Below are positions 36,793 through 46,107 of a DNA stretch of 64,000 nt, one piece after another. Under the pieces are notes generated by a model. That model ran no database searches, was not told the origin of the DNA, and saw nothing but the letters and a program-made list of their open reading frames with translations. This stretch comes from Thermus thermophilus (lineage in GTDB: Bacteria; Deinococcota; Deinococci; Deinococcales; Thermaceae), in contig NZ_AP025158.1 in the NCBI RefSeq assembly GCF_019974155.1, positions 372,001 to 436,000 of the forward strand, in the 5' to 3' direction. Positions within the stretch are counted from its first letter, which is position 1; the number at the start of each line of letters is the position of its first letter. A program made the position numbers and the translations under genes.

Positions 36793-38389
36793 CCTTGTAG
36801 GCGGCGTAGGCGGAGAGCACCTTGGCGAGGTACTCCCGCGGTTCGTCCCGCTCCTGGAAGCGGAGGAAGGCGTAGAGGCCCCCCTCCCGGGCGATGCCCC
36901 TTAGGGTGTAGCCGATCCCCCCGTTGTAGGCGGTGACGGCACAGGCAAGCCGTTCCACGCCGGAAAAGGCGGCGCACCGCTCTAGGAGCCACCGGAGGTA
37001 GCGGGCGGCGTAGCGGATGCTGGCCTCGGGGTCAAAGGGGTCGGCGGGGGGCTCCCCCAGCATCCGGGCCACGTCCGCCCAGGTGCTCCTGAGGAACTGG
37101 GCGAGGCCCAAGGCTCCCGTGGGGCTCACCGCCTTAGGGTCAAAGCGGCTTTCCACGTGGAGGAGGGCGAAGAGGAGGTCGGGGTCCAGCCCCTCCCTCC
37201 CCGCGTAGGCCTCCACCCACGCCCGGTAGGCCCTGGGGTAGGCGAGGGCCGTGGGCCAGGCGGCCCGGATCCCCTCCCGATAGGCCCCCAGGCGGTAGAG
37301 GAGGGGGACGAGGGCGGGCCAGTCCTTTGGGCGCCTCCAGAGGGCGTAGCGCACCTCCCCCCGGGCCCAGGCCGCCTTGCCCGCCCGGACCAGGGCCTCC
37401 ACCAGGGAGGCCTCGGGGGGTAAGGAAGCCGGAGGGGCTAGGGCCGGGGGGGACGGGGTCTTCCCCACGAGGAGGCCCAGGCCCCCCTCGAGGCGGGCGT
37501 AGGCCTCCTGCCGCGCCTCTCCATTCCCGAGCTCCCCGGCGAGGAGGTAGGCGCGGAGGGCGGCATCGTCGGCGTAGGGGCTTTCCCCCCGGGCGAGGCG
37601 GAGGTAGACCCCGAGGGCTTCCTCCTTCCGCCCCAGGCGCTCAAGCAGGGCCGTGGCCCGCCAAAGCCCCTCCGGGGTGCTCGCCAGGTAGCGGGAAAGG
37701 GCCTCCTCCACCCGCCCCATCCCCTCCAGGAGGCGGCCTTGGGCCAGGCGGCTTTCCGGGTGGTCGTAGCGGGCGAAGGCCTGAAGGGCCTCCTCTCGCC
37801 TCCCGAGCCGCCAGAGGGCGTAGCCCAGGCCCAGGTAGCCCCTCGGGTCCTCTTCCGCCCAGGCCCGGTAGTGGGGAAGGGCCTCCCCGTAGCGGCCCAG
37901 GCGGTAGAGGGCCTGGGCGCGGAGGTCGGGCCTTGTCCCCTCGGGGAGGGCCTTGAGGAGGGGCTCGTACGCCCGGCCGCGGAAGAGGGCCTCCCAGAGC
38001 CCCTCCCCCTGGCCAAGGCGGAGGAGGGCCAGCACGGCCTCCTCTTTAGGAAGAAGCCTCGCCCAGGCGGAAAAGGCCCTCCCGTCCCCCGCCCTTTCCA
38101 GGAGGGGGGCCGCCACCCGCCAGGCCGCCTCCGCCTCCCAGCCCGGCTCAAAGGCCCGCACCTCTTCCAGGAAGAGGGCGTAGCGCCAGGCGTACTCCGC
38201 CCGTTCGGCGAGGGGGAGGTCTTCCTCGCCCACCAGGAGCCAGCCCGCGAGGAGGCCCGCGTACCCCTCGGCCCTAAGGGCCACCTGGCGGAGGGCTTCC
38301 TTCCCTCCCCTTTCCAGGGTGGCGTAGGGCTCGGGCAGGCCCTGGGCCTGGCAGGCGGCAAGGAGAAAGAGGAGAAGGAGCCAGCGCAC
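36782..38389 (-). CDS. lipoprotein lytic transglycosylase with TPR-like N-terminus
   Basis: The 535-residue protein starts MRWLLLLFLLAACQAQG, a lipoprotein signal with lipobox LAAC. A long helical, TPR-like solenoid (about 30-370, with repeats such as YRLGRYGEALPHYRAWAEE) precedes a C-terminal SLT domain. The catalytic Glu lies in LLHVESRFDPKAVSPTGALG, followed by GLAQFLRSTW and VTAYNGGIGYTLRG. It resembles soluble transglycosylase Slt70 and cleaves the MurNAc-GlcNAc bond forming 1,6-anhydro ends. It probably acts in wall turnover at the outer membrane. It is convergent with the antiporter gene. Confidence 0.92.
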   Translation of the reverse strand: MRWLLLLFLLAACQAQGLPEPYATLERGGKEALRQVALRAEGYAGLLAGWLLVGEEDLPLAERAEYAWRYALFLEEVRAFEPGWEAEAAWRVAAPLLERAGDGRAFSAWARLLPKEEAVLALLRLGQGEGLWEALFRGRAYEPLLKALPEGTRPDLRAQALYRLGRYGEALPHYRAWAEEDPRGYLGLGYALWRLGRREEALQAFARYDHPESRLAQGRLLEGMGRVEEALSRYLASTPEGLWRATALLERLGRKEEALGVYLRLARGESPYADDAALRAYLLAGELGNGEARQEAYARLEGGLGLLVGKTPSPPALAPPASLPPEASLVEALVRAGKAAWARGEVRYALWRRPKDWPALVPLLYRLGAYREGIRAAWPTALAYPRAYRAWVEAYAGREGLDPDLLFALLHVESRFDPKAVSPTGALGLAQFLRSTWADVARMLGEPPADPFDPEASIRYAARYLRWLLERCAAFSGVERLACAVTAYNGGIGYTLRGIAREGGLYAFLRFQERDEPREYLAKVLSAYAAYKAIP

Positions 38390-38497
38390 GCCTTAGAGCT
38401 TAGGCCCCTCCCCTGAGAAGCGGAAAAGAGCCAATCCTTCCTAAAAGGAAAGGCCTCTGGCGGAAGGGGGGGAGGCGGGCTTAACCTGGGGAGGCTT

Positions 38498-39832
38498 ATG
38501 GAAGGCCGTATCCCCCCCCACAGCCTCGAGGCGGAGCAGAGCGTCCTAGGGGCGATCCTCCTGGACTATCAAGTCCTGGACGAGATTGAGGGCCTGCTCC
38601 CCACCCCCGAGGCCTTCTACGCCGAGGCCCACCGCAAGATCTACGCCGCCATGCAGGGCCTAAGGGCCGAGGGCAGCCCCGTGGACCTGGTGACCCTTGC
38701 CGAGGAGCTTTCCCGCCGGGGGGAGCTGGACGGGGTGGGCGGGGTGAGCTACCTGGTGCAGCTTTCCGAGGCCACCCCCACCGCCGCCTACGCCGAGCAC
38801 TACGCCCGCATCGTGGCGGAGAAGTGGACCCTGCGCAGGCTCATCCAGGCGGCCGGGGAGGCCATGCGCCTGGCCTACGAGGAGGCGGGAAGCCTGGACG
38901 AGATCCTGGACCAGGCGGGGAAGCGGATCCTGGAGGTGGCCCTGGCCCAGACGGAGGTGGAGGCCCGCTCCATGCGGGAGCTCGTCCACGAGACCTTTGA
39001 GCACATTGAGGCCCTCTTCCAGAACAAGGGGGAGACCGCCGGGGTGCGCACGGGCTTCAAGGAGCTGGACCAGCTCATCGGTACCCTCGCTCCCGGCTCC
39101 CTGAACATCATCGCCGCCCGCCCCGCCATGGGGAAGACCGCCTTCGCCCTCACCATCGCCCAGCACGCCGCCCTCAAGGAGGGGGTGGGGGTGGGGATCT
39201 ACTCCCTGGAGATGCCCGCGGCCCAGCTCGTCCTCCGGATGATGTGCTCCGAGGCCCGCATTGACATGAACCGGGTCCGGCTCGGCCAGCTTTCCGACCG
39301 GGACTTCTCCCGCCTCGTGGACGTGGCGGGCCGGCTTTCCGAGGCCCCCATCTTCATTGACGACACCCCCGACCTCACCCTCATGGAACTCCGCGCCCGG
39401 GCCCGGAGGCTCAGGAGCCAGCACAACGTGGGCCTAATCATCATAGACTACCTTCAGCTTATGTCGGGCCCCGGAGGGGGGCAGAAGGGGGAAAACCGGC
39501 AGCAGGAGATCGCCGCCATCTCCAGGGGGCTCAAGGCCTTGGCCCGGGAGCTCGGCGTGCCGGTGATCGCCTTGAGCCAGCTCTCCCGGGCGGTGGAGGC
39601 GCGGCCCAACAAGCGCCCCATGCTCTCCGACCTCAGGGAGTCGGGCTCCATTGAGCAGGACGCCGACCTGGTGATGTTCATCTACCGGGACGAGTACTAC
39701 AACCCCCACTCGGAGAAGGCGGGGATCGCCGAAATCATCGTGGGCAAGCAGAGGAACGGCCCCACGGGGACCGTGGAGCTCCAGTTCCACGCCCAGCACG
39801 TGCGCTTCAACGACCTGGCCAAGGAGCCCTAG
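38498..39832 (+). CDS. dnaB: replicative DNA helicase DnaB
   Basis: The 444-residue protein has the N-terminal primase-interacting helical domain (IPPHSLEAEQSVLGAILLD), a linker, and a RecA-like C-domain with Walker A ARPAMGKTAFAL, Walker B VGLIIIDYLQLMSG, and ALSQLSRAVEAR plus DLRESGSIEQDADLVMFIYR. It has no intein, and the length is standard. It unwinds DNA ahead of the replisome. Upstream, TAACCT (38482-38487) may be a -10, and GGGGAGG precedes the ATG. The stop shares CTAG with that of the convergent protoglobin gene. Confidence 0.97.
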   Translation: MEGRIPPHSLEAEQSVLGAILLDYQVLDEIEGLLPTPEAFYAEAHRKIYAAMQGLRAEGSPVDLVTLAEELSRRGELDGVGGVSYLVQLSEATPTAAYAEHYARIVAEKWTLRRLIQAAGEAMRLAYEEAGSLDEILDQAGKRILEVALAQTEVEARSMRELVHETFEHIEALFQNKGETAGVRTGFKELDQLIGTLAPGSLNIIAARPAMGKTAFALTIAQHAALKEGVGVGIYSLEMPAAQLVLRMMCSEARIDMNRVRLGQLSDRDFSRLVDVAGRLSEAPIFIDDTPDLTLMELRARARRLRSQHNVGLIIIDYLQLMSGPGGGQKGENRQQEIAAISRGLKALARELGVPVIALSQLSRAVEARPNKRPMLSDLRESGSIEQDADLVMFIYRDEYYNPHSEKAGIAEIIVGKQRNGPTGTVELQFHAQHVRFNDLAKEP

Positions 39833-40380
39833 GCCCGGGAGAGGAGGGCTGAGGCCCCTGCCTTGAGGGCTTGGGCGAGGTCCCGGTGCCCCAGGGAAAG
39901 GCCTAAGGAGAGGGCCTCGAGGTAGCTCTCCTCAATCAGGGCCACCTCCACGGCCACGAGCTTCTCAAAGGCCTCCACGGCGCTGTAGACCTCGTGCCCC
40001 CTCAGGGCCATGCGCATGTGCTCCAAGGAGAGCTCCTGGACGAGGCCCATGGCGGGGATCATGGCCCGGGGGCCGATGCCGAGCCGGGCGTGCACCAGGC
40101 CGATGCGCCGCCTCCGCTCGGCGTAGGCCCGGTCATAGACCCCCGAGAAGAGCTCGCCGTACCAGCGGGCGAAGGTCCGGTAGAGCCTCTCCACCCGCCC
40201 CGGCTCGGCGTGGAGGATGGCGCCAAGCTCCGGGTCCCGCCCCAGGTAGTCGTAGAAGGCCAGGGCCACCTCGTGGGCGATGGGGACCATGACCTCACCG
40301 AGCTCCCTAAGGAGGGCGGCGTGGGCCTCGGTGAAGCCCGTACGGCGCTTGAGGAGTTCCAAAAGTTCCCCGGGGTCCAC
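39829..40380 (-). CDS. protoglobin (globin-coupled-sensor globin domain)
   Basis: The 183-residue protein is a single globin-type domain of the protoglobin/GCS family. FYDYLGRDPELGAILHAEPG, FARWYGELFSGVYDRAYAER and IGLVHARLGIGPRAMIPAMG are present; the His in IGLVHARLGI is the expected proximal heme ligand. No output domain such as GGDEF or MCP is attached. It could bind O2, NO or CO. GTG 40380 is the start, with TACATT about 6 bases upstream on the coding strand, so leaderless translation is possible. It lies downstream of the molybdoenzyme operon. Confidence 0.85.
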   Translation of the reverse strand: MDPGELLELLKRRTGFTEAHAALLRELGEVMVPIAHEVALAFYDYLGRDPELGAILHAEPGRVERLYRTFARWYGELFSGVYDRAYAERRRRIGLVHARLGIGPRAMIPAMGLVQELSLEHMRMALRGHEVYSAVEAFEKLVAVEVALIEESYLEALSLGLSLGHRDLAQALKAGASALLSRA

Positions 40381-40417
40381 GGGACAAATGTACCCGTCCC
40401 GGACCCTTCCCGTCCAG

Positions 40418-40452
40418 GGCAGAGGGCCCAGGCTTGCCCTGGGCCCTCTGCC
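40418..40452 (-). terminator. perfect 15-bp hairpin after molybdoenzyme operon
   Basis: GGCAGAGGGCCCAGG (40418-40432) pairs with CCTGGGCCCTCTGCC (40438-40452) around a 5-base loop. It begins 12 bases after the stop of the catalytic-subunit gene on the minus strand and before the protoglobin gene. There is no T-tract, as is common in this genome; a terminator is likely. Confidence 0.75.
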
Positions 40453-40463
40453 GAAGTGGCCCT

Positions 40464-43400
40464 TTAGACCTGGCCTTTAAGGCCAAGCTGGGCCGCCACT
40501 TCCCTCCGCAATGCCTCGGGGTCCAGCTCCCCTCTCGCCGCTTTGAGGGCCTTCTCCAAGATCGCTTCCGCCTCCACCCCGGAGGGGCCACCGAGGGCCA
40601 TCCGCCTCACGCCTTCCCTGTAGGTTTTGGCCTCTTCTGGTGTGGCCCGGACCAAGCGCACTTTGGTGTCGTAGAAAACCACGCTACCCCCGGTGAGGTC
40701 CGTAAGCCCTACGTCCTTGAGGACGGGGTCCACCCGCATGGCGGCGTTGGCGTGGATGCCCGCCGCCCGCCTGGGGTCGGCCTTCACCACCTGGCCGTTG
40801 ATCTCTATGTCGCTTGCCCCATAGGCCCAGTGGCCGTAACCGAGGGCGAAGGCCACGTTTCCGGGCCGGATGCCGGGGAGCACCTTAAGCTTACCCACCA
40901 TGGGCTTTTTGCCGAAGGGGCCGAAGTCCCAGAGGCCCTCCGGGTTGCTGGCGGAGACCACCTTGACGAGCTCCCCGTCCTTAAAGCCCAGGCGCTTGGC
41001 GTCCACCGGGTTGATGGCGATGTAGTTCTCGGGCATCACGTTGAGGAGCCAGTAGTTGGAGATCGTCCGGCTCTTGGTCATGGTGATCACCCGGTGGGTG
41101 AGGAGGGTGAGCTCGTAGCCTTGGGCTTCGTCCGGGATGGGCTGCCCAAGGGCGTCGGTGTAGGGGTGAAAGAGGCGGGGCAGAGGCCAGTAGGGCTTGC
41201 CCGTCATGCTGTTCTTGGTCTTGGCGTGCTTTTCTAGGTAGAGGTTGATCTGCCGGCCGTAGGCGTTGGCCACGGTGCCGTCGGACTTGAAGGCCTTTTC
41301 AAAGGCCTGGTAGCGGCCGCCCCGGTTGAGGAGGTAGACGGTGCGGCGGAAAAGGCTTTCGTCGCCCACCGCCTCCCGCCAGCGGTTTTCGTCAAAGACC
41401 GAAGGCGGCAGGTGGCGCCGGGCCTTGCGGAAGATCTCCAGCTCCTTATCGTCCGCCTCGGGCAGGGCATCGGAGCCGTCCGCCTTCTCCCCGAAGGCCA
41501 GGTTGGCGGCGAGCTTGAGGTAGAAGTGGTCGGGGTGGGTGAAGGGCATCCCGTTGGCGAAGCCTTGTTCTCCGAACCCGGGAAGCCCCAGGTACTCGGC
41601 GAGGGCCAGGAAGAAGCTCTCCGCCGAGATGGGCATCTCTTGGCCGAACACCTTTACCGTCTCGGGGATGGGGGGGATGGTGGGCTGGCGGACGGTCTGA
41701 ACCTTCCAGGGGTTGTTGGGGTGGCTGCCGTGAAACTCCCACCGCTCCAGGTAGGAGAGGTCGGGGATGATGTAGTCGGCGAAGAGGTAGGTGTCCCCCA
41801 CCACGATGTCAAAGGCCACGATGAGGGGGATCTTGTCCGGGTTCAGCATGGCCTGGATCTGGGTGTGGCCTGCGGGGAGGGCGTAGGCGGGGGAGCCCAT
41901 GTAGTGGAAGAGGATCTTTACGGGGTAGGGGTAGCCCTGGGCGGCGGAGGGGAGGATCTCCTGGTAGACATCGGAGCTGTGGGGGAACCAGGGGCGCTTG
42001 GCGGGGTAGCCCTCAAACAGGGTGGTGTCCTCGTAGTTCACATCGTGCCGGATGAGGGAGATGCCGAAGGGCTCCATTTTGGCCGGGTGGAGCTTGTCCA
42101 TGTTAAAGGGGCCACCCGCCTTCTTCCCGGTGATGTCGTAGGTGCTGGCCTTGATGAAGCCGCCGTGATGGTCGTAGTTCCCCACCATGGCGTTTAGGGT
42201 GAACCAGGCGAAGCAGTTGTAGAAGCCGTTGCTGTGTTGGCTTGCTCCCCGGTGGACGTCTACCACGGCCTTCTTCCCGTGGCGGGTGAACTCGTAGGCC
42301 AGCTCGGCGATGTCCTGGGCCTCCACCCCGGCGAGCTCCGCCCACTCCTCCAGGGTCCGGCTCAAGGCCTCCTCCCGGATGAGCTGGAGGACGCTTTTCA
42401 CCCGGATGCCGTTTAGGGTGGTGTCCACGAAAAGGTCGCCGTAGACCGGCTTGTCCTCGCTTTGCGGATCCACGGGGGTGGGCTTGCCCTTCACCAGGAC
42501 CACCGGATGGTCAAAGACCACCTCTTGGCCTTCAATAACGCGCACCTCGGGATCCATGCCCAGGTGGCTCATCCGCAGGAGCTTGGCGGGGAAGCCCTCC
42601 TCGTCCAGTTCCACGAGCCAGGTGGCGTTGGTCCAACTGGGCTCGCCTAGGGCTTGGGCGGCCGCCTTGTTGGCGGCGGAGAGGAAGCGGGCGTCAAACC
42701 GCCCCTTTTCAAACATCCAGCGCATCATGCCGAAGGCGATGGCCGCGTCCTGCCCCGGCTTTACCGGAAGCCACTTGGTGGCGTGGGCCACGCCCTTCTG
42801 GGCCCGCGGGTCAATGACCACGTACTTCAGGTTCCCCGTGGCCGCGCCCAGGGTGAGCTTGTTGACCCGCAAGGGGGGGCCGTAGTTGGCCTCAAAGATG
42901 TTGGCCCCCACGAAGATGACGAACTCCGCTCCCGTGAGGTCGGCCTGCCAGTAGAACTTTTCCCCGCCTGTCCAGGTGTACTGCCCCTTCTTCTCGTCGT
43001 AGGCGAGCTGGTAGCTCATGGCTTTGCCGGTGAAGTAAAGGGAACCCTGGCAGACCGTGGTGTGCCCGTGGACGTTGACGGAGCCGAGGCTTTGCTGGAA
43101 GAACCACTTGAAGAAGTCGCTCCGTCCCGCCTTCAGGCGGCCGTAGGCGAAGACGGCCTGGTTGTTCTTGGGGCCGAGGTCGGGGTGGTCGGGGTCAATG
43201 AGGGTGTGGAGGTGCTCTTTGAACTCCTCCTTAAAGCTTTCCACCAGAGCCCGCTTCTTCGCGGGGTCCTTTTCCCTCCAGATGGCCTCTACCCGGGCTT
43301 TCATCGCCTTCATGACCTTGGGGTCCCTTAGAGCCCAGACCTCCTTGAGGCCCGGGTAGTCCCGGTCGTCGCCGATATCGGCGAAGAGCTTGCCCCCTTC

Positions 43401-43853
43401 GGCGATCTCCCGCACCGCCTGCTCAAAGGGGATTTCCTTCCACTTGCCGCTTCCCCTTGGGCCTGCCCGCTTGAGCACCTTGCGGATGCGGTAGGGGTCG
43501 TACACCGTCTGCAGCCCGGCCTGGCCCTTGGGACAGAGGGCGCCGTCCACCTTGGCCGCCTCCTCGAGAGGCGTGGACAGGGGCAGATGGGGATAGAGGG
43601 TCCAGGGCGCGTAGGGGCTCCCGTCAATCTTCGCTGCCACGCCCTCGTAGACCTTGACCTTGATGGGGCAACCCGTGTTGCATTGGAGGCAGACGGAGTA
43701 GATCTGGTTCTCGGGGTCGTTGAGGGGGTAGAACCCCGTGCTCTTGGCTTCGGCCGCCTGGACCTGGCTGAAGAGTTCCGTGGCCTTCTCGCCCAGAAGG
43801 ACGCCGCTACCGGAGAGCACCCCCAACTTGATGAGCTCGCGCCGGGAAAGCAT
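40464..43853 (-). CDS. molybdopterin oxidoreductase catalytic subunit, TtrA/SrdA-like
   Basis: The 1129-residue protein has a twin-arginine signal (SRRELIKLGVLSG), a [4Fe-4S] motif with Cys55, Cys58, Cys62 and Cys107, a probable Mo-ligating Cys268 in HGHTTVCQGS, and C-terminal dinucleotide-binding elements (LLTHRVITMTKSRTISNYWL). It is much larger than polysulfide reductase PsrA (about 765) and has a long insertion after the iron-sulfur domain, as tetrathionate reductase TtrA and related selenate or arsenate reductases do. The B-C-A gene order equals ttrBCA. The substrate is not certain; tetrathionate is my first guess because of the adjacent TtrS-like sensor. Confidence 0.82.
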   Translation of the reverse strand: MLSRRELIKLGVLSGSGVLLGEKATELFSQVQAAEAKSTGFYPLNDPENQIYSVCLQCNTGCPIKVKVYEGVAAKIDGSPYAPWTLYPHLPLSTPLEEAAKVDGALCPKGQAGLQTVYDPYRIRKVLKRAGPRGSGKWKEIPFEQAVREIAEGGKLFADIGDDRDYPGLKEVWALRDPKVMKAMKARVEAIWREKDPAKKRALVESFKEEFKEHLHTLIDPDHPDLGPKNNQAVFAYGRLKAGRSDFFKWFFQQSLGSVNVHGHTTVCQGSLYFTGKAMSYQLAYDEKKGQYTWTGGEKFYWQADLTGAEFVIFVGANIFEANYGPPLRVNKLTLGAATGNLKYVVIDPRAQKGVAHATKWLPVKPGQDAAIAFGMMRWMFEKGRFDARFLSAANKAAAQALGEPSWTNATWLVELDEEGFPAKLLRMSHLGMDPEVRVIEGQEVVFDHPVVLVKGKPTPVDPQSEDKPVYGDLFVDTTLNGIRVKSVLQLIREEALSRTLEEWAELAGVEAQDIAELAYEFTRHGKKAVVDVHRGASQHSNGFYNCFAWFTLNAMVGNYDHHGGFIKASTYDITGKKAGGPFNMDKLHPAKMEPFGISLIRHDVNYEDTTLFEGYPAKRPWFPHSSDVYQEILPSAAQGYPYPVKILFHYMGSPAYALPAGHTQIQAMLNPDKIPLIVAFDIVVGDTYLFADYIIPDLSYLERWEFHGSHPNNPWKVQTVRQPTIPPIPETVKVFGQEMPISAESFFLALAEYLGLPGFGEQGFANGMPFTHPDHFYLKLAANLAFGEKADGSDALPEADDKELEIFRKARRHLPPSVFDENRWREAVGDESLFRRTVYLLNRGGRYQAFEKAFKSDGTVANAYGRQINLYLEKHAKTKNSMTGKPYWPLPRLFHPYTDALGQPIPDEAQGYELTLLTHRVITMTKSRTISNYWLLNVMPENYIAINPVDAKRLGFKDGELVKVVSASNPEGLWDFGPFGKKPMVGKLKVLPGIRPGNVAFALGYGHWAYGASDIEINGQVVKADPRRAAGIHANAAMRVDPVLKDVGLTDLTGGSVVFYDTKVRLVRATPEEAKTYREGVRRMALGGPSGVEAEAILEKALKAARGELDPEALRREVAAQLGLKGQV

Positions 43854-45089
43854 TTAACCCACCTCCTTCAGCGTCTTGCCTTCCACCACAGGAAGGACGC
43901 GGACCAGTAGGTAAACCACCGTGAACCCCAGGACCACGGAGAAGACCACCACGCTCCACTCAAACCAGGTGGGCACGTAGGCGAAGAGGAGGCGGTGGTC
44001 GTGGTAGGCGTGCACCAGCTCTTCCAGCTTGGGGTGGACCAGGCTAGGGATGACCAGGTTGAGCCGGATGGCCAGGAACGTCACCGCCACCAGCAGGCCG
44101 GCCAGGCCGATGGGGGCCACCCTTTGGCTGCGGAGGCCATAGAGGATCAACCCCACCGGCACCGCCACGCCCAAGAGGATGTGGAACACCCAGTAGACGT
44201 ACCAGAAGGGACCAAAGAGGGTGTGCCACAGGGCCTCAAACTCGGGCCCTACCCCGTACCACATGGGGATGGAATACTCGGCCCACTCCAAGAGAAGGTC
44301 AAAGAGGATGAGCCCAAGGACCACCCGCCCCAGGAAGAGGCTTAGGTCCTTCCAGGCTCCGTCCTTGTGCGGCCAGAAGTAGGCGTAGATCCCGGTCATC
44401 AAAGCGCCGCCTGAAAGGAGGGCGCCCGTCAGGAAGAGGATGGGGTAGATGGGGCTGTGCCAGAGCTCCTGGGCCAAAACGGTGGCGAAAAGGGCCCCCA
44501 CCCCACCGTGGAAGGCGATGGCCAAGGGGACGCCGAGGGAGCCCAGCACCTGCAGGATCCTCTCGTCGCGGGCCACCTCCTCCGGGGAGAAGGGGGTCTT
44601 CCGGCCCCCAGTGAGAAGCCGGGCCAGGAGCCCCGTAAAGCCTCCTGCGTTCGCGTACTTGGGCAGGTGCCGCCTGAGGGCGAAATACAACTCCAGAAGC
44701 AGGAGAAGCCCATAGGCGGTGTAGAGCCACACCATCCAGGCCATCATGGAGCGGAAGTTGGGCCGGAGGTAGACGTAGTAGAAGCGCTCCATGTGGCCCA
44801 GGTCAAACCAGATGGTGACCAAAGCCATGAGGAGGCTCGCCAAGGCCACCACCAGGGCCAGGGGGGCGATGGGCTCCAGCTTCCGCACGCCGAAGACGTA
44901 CACCAGGGCGGAGAGGAGAAAGGCTCCCGCCGAAAGCCCGATGAAGTAAATGTAGGCGGCCACCCAAAGTCCCCAGGGAACGTAGCTTCCGTAAGCGGCT
45001 AAATGGTGACCGGTGGCGAGGCGAAGGAAGAAGCCTGTAAGCCCTACTGCGGCCAGAGCCAGGTAAAGGATCCATCCTAGGGCGCGCAT
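43854..45089 (-). CDS. NrfD/TtrC-like membrane quinol dehydrogenase subunit
   Basis: The 411-residue protein has about ten hydrophobic helices, starting LGWILYLALAAVGLTGFFLR and including PWGLWVAAYIYFIGLSAGAF and IAFHGGVGALFATVLAQELW. It is a NrfD-family subunit that takes electrons from menaquinol and passes them to the iron-sulfur subunit. It is longer than PsrC (about 250) and closer to TtrC-type forms. AGGAGGTGC lies just before the ATG. The stop abuts the ATG of the catalytic-subunit gene with no gap. Confidence 0.88.
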   Translation of the reverse strand: MRALGWILYLALAAVGLTGFFLRLATGHHLAAYGSYVPWGLWVAAYIYFIGLSAGAFLLSALVYVFGVRKLEPIAPLALVVALASLLMALVTIWFDLGHMERFYYVYLRPNFRSMMAWMVWLYTAYGLLLLLELYFALRRHLPKYANAGGFTGLLARLLTGGRKTPFSPEEVARDERILQVLGSLGVPLAIAFHGGVGALFATVLAQELWHSPIYPILFLTGALLSGGALMTGIYAYFWPHKDGAWKDLSLFLGRVVLGLILFDLLLEWAEYSIPMWYGVGPEFEALWHTLFGPFWYVYWVFHILLGVAVPVGLILYGLRSQRVAPIGLAGLLVAVTFLAIRLNLVIPSLVHPKLEELVHAYHDHRLLFAYVPTWFEWSVVVFSVVLGFTVVYLLVRVLPVVEGKTLKEVG

Positions 45090-45101
45090 GCCGCACCTCC
45101 T

Positions 45102-45962
45102 CTAGACCAGGTAGTAGACCCGTGGTTCGGTGCCCAGCTCTTCTTTAAGTCGGATCGCGTTGGGCTTGTATATGAGCTGGCTCACCAGGCTTTCCGGGTC
45201 GGAGGCGTCCCCGAAGAAGGTGGCCCGTCCGATGCAGGTGGTGACGCACTGGGGGAGGAGCCCTTTCTCAATGCGGTGGAGGCAGAAGCTGCACTTCCTG
45301 GCGTTGCCCACGGGGCTTTGGGGGACCACCCCTTCCTTGCGGAAGTGCACCTCCCCCCACTCAAAGGTGGGGAGCTCCTCGTAGGGCATCCTGCCTTCCC
45401 CTGGGGTGCCGTCGGTCCAGTTTTCCCCAAAGTCAAAGGTGCGGGCCTGATAGGGGCAGGCCACCAGGCAGTACCGGCACCCGATGCAAGCGTCATAGTC
45501 AATCTCCACGATGCCGTCTTCCCGCTTCCACGTGGCCCCTACGGGGCAGACGGGGACGCAGGGCGGTTTGTCGCACTGCATACAGGGGCGGGGCAGGAAC
45601 CGCCAGGTGACGTGGGGGTACTCCCCTACCTGCTCCTCCACCACTGGGCGGTAAACCACGCCCGGGGGGAGCTTGTTCTCCACCGCGCAGGCGATGGTGC
45701 AGGCGTGGCACCCCACGCACTTGCGGGTGTCAATCACCATCACCCACTTGGGCGTGGTCCCTTTTTTCAGGGCCCGCTCCAGATCCTTTTGCATGCGGAC
45801 CAGGACGTCTTCGTATGTGAGGTCGGGGAGAAGGGGTCCATCGGGGGAGCGAGGAGGCCGTTCCACCTTTTCCGCCCGGACCTCCTGGCCTCCTAGGACC
45901 ATGCCGGCAAAGACCATGGAGGCCACTTTCTCTAAGAACGCCCTCCGGCTTTCCAAGTCCAT
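45102..45962 (-). CDS. four-cluster ferredoxin subunit, TtrB-like
   Basis: I take ATG 45962, placed 5 bases after GGGGAGG; a GTG two codons upstream is less likely. The 286-residue protein has a twin-arginine signal ([12 protein letters not shown]) and four cysteine groups: [37 protein letters not shown] and [20 protein letters not shown]. These bind four [4Fe-4S] clusters that carry electrons from the NrfD subunit to the molybdenum subunit. A Tat signal on this subunit as well as on the catalytic one fits an exported complex. It is first in the B-C-A operon. Confidence 0.9.
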   Translation of the reverse strand: MDLESRRAFLEKVASMVFAGMVLGGQEVRAEKVERPPRSPDGPLLPDLTYEDVLVRMQKDLERALKKGTTPKWVMVIDTRKCVGCHACTIACAVENKLPPGVVYRPVVEEQVGEYPHVTWRFLPRPCMQCDKPPCVPVCPVGATWKREDGIVEIDYDACIGCRYCLVACPYQARTFDFGENWTDGTPGEGRMPYEELPTFEWGEVHFRKEGVVPQSPVGNARKCSFCLHRIEKGLLPQCVTTCIGRATFFGDASDPESLVSQLIYKPNAIRLKEELGTEPRVYYLV

Positions 45963-45992
45963 ACTCACCTCCCCGCTTTCAAGCTATGGCTC

Positions 45993-46081
45993 GCTAAGTG
46001 GCTTAGCATCGGCTTTTCTCCGACCGGAAAGGGGGAAGGGCGTCCTCGGGAAATTTCCTACAAGCCCTAGGACGTTTGTCC
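45993..46081. promoter_or_regulatory. divergent control region with three inverted repeats
   Basis: The gap between the oxidoreductase operon and the sensor genes contains GCTAAG-N3-CTTAGC (45993-46007), GGAAATTTCC (46049-46058) and GGAC-GTTT-GTCC (46070-46081). These are candidate sites for the NarL-type regulator encoded nearby. No strong -35/-10 pair is seen for the minus direction. Confidence 0.5.
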
Positions 46082-46107
46082 CGCCTTTTCCGCCCCATAC
46101 TGAGGAT

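Noticed and set aside
38432-38454. Possible replication-origin-like repeats near dnaB
   Set aside because: Only a short TTCCT-AAA-AGGAA inverted repeat is present, with no DnaA-box cluster or AT-rich unwinding region.
40464-45962. Polysulfide reductase psrABC
   Set aside because: Gene order is B-C-A, the catalytic subunit is over 350 residues longer than PsrA, and the NrfD subunit has about ten helices rather than eight; the TtrS-like sensor also favours a Ttr-type system.
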